The translations under genes and the position numbers were made by a program. 6,515 bases of DNA, taken from positions 1 through 6,515 of the forward strand of contig CAKUDJ010000050.1 in NCBI GenBank assembly GCA_934644855.1. Reading direction: 5' to 3'. Of this stretch, positions 1 to 5,339 are shown piece after piece; the stretch's first letter is position 1; each line of letters begins with the position of its first letter. The stretch is from an uncultured Elusimicrobiales bacterium (GTDB lineage: Bacteria > Elusimicrobiota > Elusimicrobia > Elusimicrobiales > Elusimicrobiaceae). Under the pieces are notes generated by a model. It searched no databases. It was given only the letters and a program-made list of their open reading frames with translations, and had not been told where the DNA came from.

Positions 1-1564
1 GTATAACAATATGCAAAAACTGCGTGATTTGGGCAGCGAAGTGGAATACTACCATTGCGATGTGATGAACACCTCCATGATGAAAGAAGTTTGCACCAAA
101 ATCAAGGCTAAAAACAGCCGCGTGGACGGGTTGATTCACTTTGCGGGGTTGGAACGTTCCAAACTGATTTACGATAAAGACCCCATGGAATACTACCGCA
201 TTTTTGACGTGAAGGCCACCAGCTTTGCTTCCTTCTTAGCCAACAATGTGGTAAAAGATAAAGGCTTCTTTGCTTTTGCTTCTTCCATTGCGGGTAAATA
301 CGGCAACTTGGGCCAGAGCGACTACGCCAGCGCCAACGATTATTTGGCCAAATCCGCCTTGTCGCTTTCCAACCAAGGCTACCGCGCCATCAGCATTGCC
401 ATGAGTGCTTACAAAAATGTAGGCATGGGCGTGCGTGCCGGCGTGGAAACCTTCCTGCGCTCCAACGGGGTGGACTTTGTGGACCCCGAAGACGGTATGC
501 AGATTTTCTTGGACGAAATCGTCTACGGACGCGTGCCGGAAATCGTGCTGACCGGCTCTTTGGGCCGCTTGGACTGGGACCACCAGTTGTTGTTTGAAAT
601 GGACGAAATCGGCGCGGACCAAAAATTCAGCGACGATAATTCCAAAAACGGTTCTGACGACGGTTCGCAGAACGGCGGGGGGCAAACTCCCGCCGCTGCA
701 CCGGCCGCCGCACAAGAAGCCACCCACTTTTTGGGCAATGTGCAAAAAATGGAAGCGGGGCACGAACTGCGCGGAGAAAAAGAATTTAACTTGAAAGCGG
801 ACCCGTATTTGGCGGACCACGCCATTGAAGGCACGCCGTATGTGCCGGGCGTGATGGGCATTGAAACCTTTATGGAAACCGCCAACGCCTTAATGGGTAA
901 AGTACCGCAGGGGTTGGAAGATGTGCATTTCTTCTTGCCTATTAAACTGTTGCGCAACCGCCCGCAGGCTGTGCGTATTATCGGTACGTCCAACGGCACA
1001 CAAGCCGCTATGGAAATTGAGTCCGATTTTATCAACAGCAAAGGCGTTAAAATGGGCAACACCCGCCGCCATTTTACGGCCAAAACGCTAAACACATTTA
1101 CCTCTACTTGGGACGACGTGAAAAACAACATTCATTTGGACGTAAATGCCGCGCCGGTGGTGACGAAGGAAGAAATTTACAAAAAATACTTCCACGGCCC
1201 CAGCTTTCAGGTGTTGGGCGGCATTTTGCGCGTGAACGAAAAAGAATCTCTGGCCGTTTACCACACCACGCCCAAGCCCCAATGGCCGGAAGCCAAAACC
1301 TTGTTAGCCAACCCCATGCTTATTGAGGCGGCTTTCCAATGCTGCGGCTTTCAGGATATGTCCGTAGCCAATAAAATGACGTTGCCGGACGGCATTAAAG
1401 AAGTGGCCGTTTTCAAGCGTGAAGTCCCGTCGCAAACGCTGTATTTGTACGGCGTGAACAAAGGGCTCACGGCCGACGGTAAAACCCTGCATGATGCCTA
1501 TGTGTTTGACGAAAAAGGCAACGTGTGGGTGGAAATCCACGGGTATCAGGCCATCGGCCAATAA
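1..1564 (+). CDS. Type I polyketide/fatty-acid synthase, C-terminal part (ketoreductase and dehydratase domains), 5' end outside window
   Basis: The reading frame is open from the left edge (codons precede the first ATG at 11), so the gene starts upstream; residues are counted from that ATG. Residues 1-200 are the second half of an SDR-type ketoreductase: IHFAGLE at 42-48, Lys68, the FASSIAG serine at 91/92, and YASAN with Tyr105 and Asn109, so the catalytic set looks complete. The NADPH-binding glycine loop must lie just outside the window. A Ser/Asp/Gly- then Ala/Pro-rich linker (about 204-236) leads to a double-hotdog dehydratase with HAIEGTPYVP (HxxxGxxxxP, His270) and a second-hotdog EAAFQ (Glu439, Gln443), where PKS dehydratases usually have Asp. 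The protein ends after the DH, with no carrier or thioesterase domain visible here. The KR would reduce beta-keto groups and the DH would remove water during chain growth. KR before DH at the C-terminus is the order in PfaA-like PUFA and enediyne synthases. The product cannot be told from this fragment. Confidence 0.9.
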   Translation, partial: YNNMQKLRDLGSEVEYYHCDVMNTSMMKEVCTKIKAKNSRVDGLIHFAGLERSKLIYDKDPMEYYRIFDVKATSFASFLANNVVKDKGFFAFASSIAGKYGNLGQSDYASANDYLAKSALSLSNQGYRAISIAMSAYKNVGMGVRAGVETFLRSNGVDFVDPEDGMQIFLDEIVYGRVPEIVLTGSLGRLDWDHQLLFEMDEIGADQKFSDDNSKNGSDDGSQNGGGQTPAAAPAAAQEATHFLGNVQKMEAGHELRGEKEFNLKADPYLADHAIEGTPYVPGVMGIETFMETANALMGKVPQGLEDVHFFLPIKLLRNRPQAVRIIGTSNGTQAAMEIESDFINSKGVKMGNTRRHFTAKTLNTFTSTWDDVKNNIHLDVNAAPVVTKEEIYKKYFHGPSFQVLGGILRVNEKESLAVYHTTPKPQWPEAKTLLANPMLIEAAFQCCGFQDMSVANKMTLPDGIKEVAVFKREVPSQTLYLYGVNKGLTADGKTLHDAYVFDEKGNVWVEIHGYQAIGQ

Positions 1565-1576
1565 CCCCGGGGTTTC

Positions 1577-2200
1577 ATGTTGTATCAAGTAAAGTTTGTT
1601 GATTTATCCAGTCTGCCCCCGGCCGACCGTGTTTTGAGCGAAAAGGAATTGGCGTTTTTCCAAACGTTAAAATTCCCCAAGCGCAGAACCGAATGGCTCG
1701 GGGGCAGACTTGCGTTAAAAACATTGGTGGCCCAAGCGGCGCGGGTGTCTTTAACGCAAGTGGAAGTTCTCCCGCAAGAAACCAACGGCAAACCGCATCT
1801 TTTGGTGAGGGGGGGAAGCGGTAAATGGGCGTACAGTATTACGCACAGCCACGGTTGGGCGGTGGCGGCTATCAGCCGGGAATGCCGTTTTTTAGGGATT
1901 GATTTGGAAAAAATAGAGCACCGTATCAGCGCATGGGCGGAAGACTTTTTCCACCCGCAAGAGCTTACGGCTATGGATGACGCTTTTTTAACCGCTTTAT
2001 GGACCCGCAAAGAAGCCGTGGTAAAACTGTTGGGCACCGGGCTGACCTTAAACAGCTTTGATTTGCGCTGTACGGGCCAACAGATTGCTTTTTACGGCAA
2101 AGCTTTGCAGTTATACCAAAGTTTGGGCGCGCCGCAAATCACCCTGCAAACGCACGAAGAACCCGCCGGATTTATGTTCTCCGCCGCGTATGCGCGCTGA
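1577..2200 (+). CDS. Sfp-type 4'-phosphopantetheinyl transferase
   Basis: A 207-residue protein that would transfer the phosphopantetheine arm of CoA to a serine of an acyl-carrier domain, turning apo- into holo-synthase in the cytoplasm. Family signatures occur in order: RRTEWLGGRLALK (36-48), the SITHSHG segment (87-93), the Mg/CoA-binding GIDLE (107-111, Asp109 and Glu111), FFHPQE (124-129) and WTRKEAVVK (142-150, with Glu146 and Lys150). The length is near that of the Sfp/Gsp family and clearly longer than AcpS. The ATG is 12 bases after the synthase stop. Only a weak G-run (1569-1572) precedes it, so translational coupling to the synthase is likely. The position says its main substrate is probably the carrier domain(s) of the synthase upstream. 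It could also serve as a general PPTase. Confidence 0.93.
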   Translation: MLYQVKFVDLSSLPPADRVLSEKELAFFQTLKFPKRRTEWLGGRLALKTLVAQAARVSLTQVEVLPQETNGKPHLLVRGGSGKWAYSITHSHGWAVAAISRECRFLGIDLEKIEHRISAWAEDFFHPQELTAMDDAFLTALWTRKEAVVKLLGTGLTLNSFDLRCTGQQIAFYGKALQLYQSLGAPQITLQTHEEPAGFMFSAAYAR

Positions 2201-2225
2201 TACAACGCCGTAGATTTGGTAAAAT
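2197..2225 (+). promoter_or_regulatory. Candidate promoter for the acyl-CoA carboxylase gene
   Basis: An extended -10, TGG-TAAAAT (2217-2225), lies 17 bases after CTGATA (2197-2202), a 4/6 match to TTGACA that overlaps the stop of the preceding gene. It would start transcription near 2232 and give a leader of about 20 bases. No terminator is visible between the two genes, so read-through from upstream is also possible. Predicted by eye only. Confidence 0.4.
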
Positions 2226-2243
2226 ATATACATAACAGATTTT

Positions 2244-2249
2244 GGAGGG
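2244..2249 (+). promoter_or_regulatory. Strong Shine-Dalgarno site (GGAGGG)
   Basis: GGAGGG ends 3 bases before the ATG at 2253. It is the clearest ribosome binding site in the window and fixes the start of the carboxylase gene. It contrasts with the genes at 3937 and 5340, which have none. Confidence 0.75.
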
Positions 2250-2252
2250 CAC

Positions 2253-3857
2253 ATGATTGAACTATTTGAAGACCCCAGAGAGGATAAAAAATCAGACCGG
2301 CCCGCTCCGGCCAGTTTGGTTAAATTCCGCCAGATTTCTCAAGACGCGCTGAAAGGTGCGGGCGAAGCCCGTATCAAAGCCCAAAAAGACAAGGGCAAGT
2401 TTACCGCGCGGGAACGTATTTCTTATTTGTTGGACCAAGACAGCTTTTTTGAAATCCGCAGTTTAATGGAAAGCTCCTGCAGTGATTTTGGTGTAAAAGA
2501 CAAACACATTAAGGGGGACGGTGTAATTACCGGCTTCGGCCGCATTAACGGGCGCGAAGTAGCCGTTTACGCGCAGGATTTTACGCAGTTGGGCGGCTCG
2601 TTGGGGCTGGCGCACGCGCGCAAAATTGCTGATTTAATGGACCGCGCCCTGGAAGCCAAAGTGCCGGTTATCGGCCTGTTGGATTCCGGCGGTGCCCGTA
2701 TTCAGGAAGGGGTGGACAGCTTAAACGGTTATGGCGAAATTTTTTACCGCAACGTCAAAGCCTCGGGCGTAATCCCGCAGATTTCCGTTATTTTAGGGCC
2801 GTGCGCGGGGGGCGCGGTATATTCCCCGGCGCTGACCGATTTTATTTTTATGGTGGAAGGCATTAGCCATATGTTCGTCACGGGGCCGAGCGTTGTAAAA
2901 GCGGCCACCGGCGAAGAAGTGGATTTTGACACGTTGGGCGGCTCCCGCCCGCATAGCGAAAAAAGCGGCGTGTGCCAATTTGTGGCCAAGTCCGAGCAGG
3001 ACTGCTTCCGCCAAGTGCGCGAACTGCTTACTTTCCTGCCCCAAAACTGCTATGAAAAAGCCCCGCTGGAATCTACGTCCGATATTATGGACCGCCCGGT
3101 ACACGTTTTGGAACGCGTGTGCGAAATGGACCCCAAAAAGGCGTTTCGTATTCATCATGTTATTTGGCGGTTGGCGGACGACTTCGGCTTTTTTGAAATC
3201 CACCAGAATTTTGCCAAAAACGTCGTCACCGGGTTTATCCGCATGGGCGGCGAAGTAGTGGGCGTGGTGGCCAACAACCCGGCCTGTTTGGGCGGCGCGT
3301 TGGATTGCGACGCTAGCGACAAAGCGGCCCGCTTTATCCGCTTCTTAAATGCGTTTAATATCCCGTTGTTGACGTTGGTGGATATTGGCGGTTATTTGCC
3401 CGGCGTGCAGCAGGAACACGGCGGTATTATCCGCCACGGGGCCAAACTGCTTTATGCGTATTCGGAAGCGTCTATCCCCAAAGTGACGCTCGTTTTGCGC
3501 AAAGCGTACGGCGGCGCATATATTGCCATGGGTTCCAAGTATTTGCGCGGGGATTTCAACTTTGCGTTCCCCAGCGCGGAAATTGCCGTTATGGGCCCGC
3601 GCGGCGCGGTGGAAATTTTGTACTCGCGCGATTTGAAGGCGGAAACCGACCCGCAGAAAAAAGAGCTGCTGAAAGAAAAACTGACGGCGGAATATTCCAA
3701 CAAGTTTGCTTCTCCGTATCAGGCGGCCTCCAACGGGTCTATTGACGAGATTATTGAACCGGCGGAAGCGCGCGGCAAAATTATCCGTGCTTTCCAGGTG
3801 TTGCGCCACAAACGCACTCCGTCCAAAAATCCGTTAAAAGGTAATATCCCGCTATAA
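2253..3857 (+). CDS. Acyl-CoA carboxylase carboxyltransferase (beta) subunit, propionyl/acetyl-CoA carboxylase type
   Basis: A 534-residue, full-length member of the crotonase-like carboxyltransferase family (PccB, AccD5, MmdA). It moves CO2 from carboxybiotin to an acyl-CoA, making malonyl-CoA or methylmalonyl-CoA. The N-terminal half has KGKFTARERI (47-56), LDSGGARIQEG (143-153) and the first oxyanion-hole segment GPCAGGAVYSPA (182-193). The C-terminal half has CDASDKAARFIRF (352-364), QQEHGGIIRHGAKL (386-399), the second oxyanion segment RKAYGGAYIAMGSK (416-429) and AEIAVMGPRGAVE (442-454). Two positions stand out: Ile424, where PccB enzymes have Asp, and DIGGYLPG (377-384) in place of the usual DVPGFLPG. 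No biotin carboxylase or biotin carrier gene lies in the window, so its partners must be elsewhere. Beside the synthase it could supply extender units. A decarboxylase alpha subunit (MmdA-like) is the main alternative, but no membrane decarboxylase partners are seen. Confidence 0.92.
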   Translation: MIELFEDPREDKKSDRPAPASLVKFRQISQDALKGAGEARIKAQKDKGKFTARERISYLLDQDSFFEIRSLMESSCSDFGVKDKHIKGDGVITGFGRINGREVAVYAQDFTQLGGSLGLAHARKIADLMDRALEAKVPVIGLLDSGGARIQEGVDSLNGYGEIFYRNVKASGVIPQISVILGPCAGGAVYSPALTDFIFMVEGISHMFVTGPSVVKAATGEEVDFDTLGGSRPHSEKSGVCQFVAKSEQDCFRQVRELLTFLPQNCYEKAPLESTSDIMDRPVHVLERVCEMDPKKAFRIHHVIWRLADDFGFFEIHQNFAKNVVTGFIRMGGEVVGVVANNPACLGGALDCDASDKAARFIRFLNAFNIPLLTLVDIGGYLPGVQQEHGGIIRHGAKLLYAYSEASIPKVTLVLRKAYGGAYIAMGSKYLRGDFNFAFPSAEIAVMGPRGAVEILYSRDLKAETDPQKKELLKEKLTAEYSNKFASPYQAASNGSIDEIIEPAEARGKIIRAFQVLRHKRTPSKNPLKGNIPL

Positions 3858-3877
3858 GCCCCTTGCAGCCTATTTGT

Positions 3878-3906
3878 AAACAGGGCTCCCCGGGGGCCCT
3901 GTTTTT
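3878..3906 (+). terminator. Rho-independent terminator after the carboxylase gene
   Basis: AAACAGGGC (3878-3886) pairs perfectly with GCCCTGTTT (3896-3904) around a 9-base loop, followed by a short T run. It lies 20 bases after the stop codon. The T run reaches where the -35 of the next promoter would be. Confidence 0.88.
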
Positions 3907-3923
3907 GTGTGCGGAAAATAGGT

Positions 3924-3929
3924 TATAAT
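3924..3929 (+). promoter_or_regulatory. Consensus -10 box (TATAAT) of a probably leaderless transcript
   Basis: A perfect TATAAT ends 7 bases before the ATG at 3937, so transcription should start at or one base before the start codon. No Shine-Dalgarno sequence is present. The -35 region (about 3901-3906, GTTTTT) is poor and falls inside the preceding terminator. Confidence 0.6.
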
Positions 3930-3936
3930 ATTCAAT

Positions 3937-4443
3937 ATGAAAATACATACTTTATTAGCCGCATTATGGGTTTGCGTGTGCGTGGGCGGGTGTGCCGGGC
4001 GCGCCGCCTTAAAACCGCAGGAAGAACTTGCCAAAGCGCAAGAGGCCGCCACTCTGTTGGAAGAAGTTTCGGCCCGGATGCACCGTTATTACCATAACAC
4101 GGACAAAGTGCTTTTTGAAACCTCTGCCGAGCAAGTGTTGGAATTGATTGATATGCAACTGCCCGGTTATGCGTTTGCCGGGTCCGATGCGTACACCATG
4201 GACTATATTTTAAGCCTGAATATGCAAACGGACAGCGGTAATTTGGTGGGGGGAACCACGGCTACTTTGTGGCGCAGAAACCCCCAAAAAGCGGCCCCGG
4301 GTGCGGCGGCTGAGTTGTATTCTTTGGGGATTCAGACCGTGCACAAGCCGCATATTGTGTATAAATATTGCCAACCCGCCGGCAGCGTGGGCCGGCAAGT
4401 GTGCGAAGCCTTAAAAGCGCGCGGGTTTGAATATAAAGAGTAA
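3937..4443 (+). CDS. Small predicted lipoprotein of unknown function
   Basis: A 168-residue protein that I cannot assign to a named family. The N-terminus has a short charged start, a hydrophobic stretch (LLAALWVCVCV, 6-16) and a lipobox VGGC ending at Cys19, so lipidation by Lgt and cleavage by signal peptidase II before Cys19 are predicted. The sequence is unusual in having Cys13 and Cys15 inside the hydrophobic stretch. Residues 26-50 are Ala/Glu/Lys-rich and probably helical. The rest looks like a small globular domain ending in a Cys145-(10)-Cys156 pair (YCQPAGSVGRQVC) that resembles the C-terminal Cys loop of the pilin-like protein encoded next. The gene stands between two terminators, with its own -10 box directly before the ATG, so it is probably monocistronic. 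A role linked to pili or the envelope is only a guess from the neighbour and the shared loop. Confidence 0.8.
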   Translation: MKIHTLLAALWVCVCVGGCAGRAALKPQEELAKAQEAATLLEEVSARMHRYYHNTDKVLFETSAEQVLELIDMQLPGYAFAGSDAYTMDYILSLNMQTDSGNLVGGTTATLWRRNPQKAAPGAAAELYSLGIQTVHKPHIVYKYCQPAGSVGRQVCEALKARGFEYKE

Positions 4444-4457
4444 ATTTTAATCTCTCC

Positions 4458-4486
4458 AAAAAGGCCCCCGGATACGGGGCTTTTTT
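4458..4486 (+). terminator. Rho-independent terminator after the lipoprotein gene
   Basis: GCCCC (4464-4468) and GGGGC (4476-4480) form a stem around a 7-base loop, preceded by an A run and followed by T6 (4481-4486). It begins 14 bases after the stop codon. The A and T runs could extend the stem and make it bidirectional. Confidence 0.85.
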
Positions 4487-4524
4487 ATGGACTAGTGTGG
4501 GCAGTTTATAAGAGGGTTGTTTTG

Positions 4525-4536
4525 TTTTTTTTTTTT
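4525..4536 (+). repeat. Homopolymeric T12 tract upstream of the pilin gene
   Basis: Twelve consecutive T bases lie just upstream of the -10-like box, inside what would be the -35/-10 spacer. This is the longest mononucleotide run in the window. Tracts like this can change length by slipped-strand mispairing. Confidence 0.85.
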
Positions 4537-4571
4537 GATAAATTTTGTTATAAGCAAAATTTATCAAAAAA
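4531..4571. repeat. Perfect 17-bp inverted repeat around the pilin -10 region
   Basis: TTTTTTGATAAATTTTG (4531-4547) is the exact reverse complement of 4555-4571, with the 7-base loop TTATAAG between them. The arms are almost all A/T, there is no GC-rich core, and no coding gene ends just upstream (the previous gene already has its own terminator), so an ordinary terminator is unlikely. It ends one base before the pilin Shine-Dalgarno. An operator for a dimeric repressor or an mRNA-leader hairpin are the two obvious readings. Confidence 0.85.
4546..4554 (+). promoter_or_regulatory. Candidate extended -10 (TGTTATAAG) of the pilin gene
   Basis: A TGn motif followed by TATAAG (4549-4554) sits at the centre of the inverted repeat. 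A start near 4561 would leave a leader of about 22 bases carrying the Shine-Dalgarno. No -35 is found at normal spacing: the nearest candidate, TTGTTT (4522-4527), is 21 bases away, across the T12 tract. Confidence 0.4.
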
Positions 4572-4577
4572 TGAGGT
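4572..4577 (+). promoter_or_regulatory. Shine-Dalgarno site (TGAGGT) that decides the pilin start
   Basis: TGAGGT lies 5 bases before the ATG at 4583. It supports that start over the in-frame ATG at 4571, which overlaps it, and over a TTG at 4517, which would add a Phe-rich stretch read through the T tract. Confidence 0.65.
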
Positions 4578-4582
4578 TTTAC

Positions 4583-5128
4583 ATGAAAAACAAGAATAAG
4601 AGCCGTTTAGGCGGTTTTACGCTGATTGAATTGTTGGTAGTAGTTTTGATTATTGGCATTTTGGCTGCGGTGGCGTTGCCAAAATACCAACGCGCGGTAA
4701 TGAAAGCAAAAGTGATGTCTATGTTGCCGTTGTTGCAATCTATCCGGCAAGCGCAGGAAGCCTTTTATTTAGCCAATGGGCGTTATGGTTGGATAAAGGA
4801 TTTGGATGTGGATATTCCACCCAACCGGATTTATGAGTATGTAAATCGTGATTTTTTTTGGGCCGATGGTACTTATTTGGGCGCCTCTGGGCTTTATAAT
4901 ACGGATGCTAATGGAAACAAACAGTATGGTGTGATAGTTAGTGGCGGCCTTTACAGCGCGGTTGGAAATACAGGTTGGCCCAAAATTGCCTTTCATCTGT
5001 ATGGGGCGCATGAATCTCCGTATCCCAATCGTATTATGTGTTATGCTCCTGCTAGTACGGACGGCCAAGCTATTTGCAAAGGGTTTGGTGGGGAACAAAT
5101 AGACAGATATAGTTGGCTTCTTCCGTAA
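4583..5128 (+). CDS. Type IV pilin-like (prepilin-type cleavage/methylation) protein
   Basis: A 181-residue prepilin. The short basic leader MKNKNKSRLGG is followed by FTLIELLVVVLIIGILAA, so PilD-type prepilin peptidase should cut after Gly11 and methylate Phe12. Glu16 is the +5 Glu needed for filament assembly. The hydrophobic spine continues into KYQRAVMKAKV (34-44) and a helix to about residue 64 (LQSIRQAQEAFYLANGRYG), typical of PilE/PilA and major pseudopilins. The globular C-terminal part is rich in Tyr, Gly and Asn and ends in a Cys153-(11)-Cys165 pair that probably forms the disulphide-bonded D-loop. The protein would be an inner-membrane subunit built into a type IV pilus or a type II secretion pseudopilus. 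No assembly genes are nearby, so this looks like a solitary pilin gene, with terminators on both sides. The gene looks richer in A+T than its neighbours. Whether it is a major or a minor pilin cannot be told. Confidence 0.93.
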   Translation: MKNKNKSRLGGFTLIELLVVVLIIGILAAVALPKYQRAVMKAKVMSMLPLLQSIRQAQEAFYLANGRYGWIKDLDVDIPPNRIYEYVNRDFFWADGTYLGASGLYNTDANGNKQYGVIVSGGLYSAVGNTGWPKIAFHLYGAHESPYPNRIMCYAPASTDGQAICKGFGGEQIDRYSWLLP

Positions 5129-5153
5129 TTTTATGTTGCAGCGCATCAAAGAA

Positions 5154-5180
5154 CCCCGCAGTAAAAATGCGGGGCTTTTT
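5154..5180 (+). terminator. Rho-independent terminator after the pilin gene
   Basis: CCCCGCA (5154-5160) pairs with TGCGGGG (5168-5174) around loop GTAAAAA, followed by C and T5. It starts 25 bases after the pilin stop. Confidence 0.9.
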
Positions 5181-5230
5181 AATCCGGGTTATTTATCGGC
5201 AAAGAAATGCCAAACCAATGTCGGGTAGAG

Positions 5231-5301
5231 GCGTACACAAGCTGTACTTCGGCTCCGCAAGTAAGGAGCGTTGCGGCTTGACTAAAAAAATTAAGTTTTT
5301 A
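5231..5301 (+). other. Intergenic stretch with several overlapping inverted repeats; possible small RNA or leader structure
   Basis: In the gap between the pilin terminator and the sigma-factor promoter, several short exact stems can be drawn: GTACA/TGTAC (5233-5237 with 5243-5247), CAAGC/GCTTG (5238-5242 with 5276-5280), GCTCC/GGAGC (5252-5256 with 5265-5269) and CCGCAA/TTGCGG (5255-5260 with 5271-5276). The last two exclude each other. The stretch ends in an A/T stem, TAAAAA/TTTTTA (5283-5301). I recognise no RNA family and see no convincing coding sequence. Confidence 0.3.
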
Positions 5302-5303
5302 TT

Positions 5304-5332
5304 TTGAGCCTTGCGTCAAAGTATGATATGAT
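5304..5332 (+). promoter_or_regulatory. Promoter of the sigma-factor gene, probably leaderless
   Basis: TTGAGC (5304-5309), a 17-base spacer and TATGAT (5327-5332) with an upstream TGA (extended -10, 5324-5326) form the best promoter in the window. A second TATGAT overlaps it at 5322-5327. The downstream box ends 7 bases before the ATG at 5340, so the transcript should begin at or one base before the start codon. No Shine-Dalgarno is present. Confidence 0.7.
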
Positions 5333-5339
5333 TTAATAT

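Noticed and set aside
236..1131. Two overlapping - strand open frames opposite the KR-DH domains
   Set aside because: Shadows of the synthase gene: low-complexity translations, no ribosome binding site and no recognisable domain.
4531..4571. Palindrome read as a terminator
   Set aside because: The upstream gene already has a GC-rich terminator at 4458-4486, and this stem is almost entirely A/T and lies directly before a Shine-Dalgarno site.
4517..4582. Upstream TTG or ATG (4571) starts for the pilin
   Set aside because: The TTG start would read through the T12 tract and the palindrome to give a Phe-rich leader. The ATG at 4583 has a Shine-Dalgarno at proper spacing and yields a normal short basic prepilin leader.
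5113..5307. 64-codon + strand frame overlapping the pilin end
   Set aside because: It runs through the pilin terminator hairpin, has no ribosome binding site and shows no recognisable protein features.
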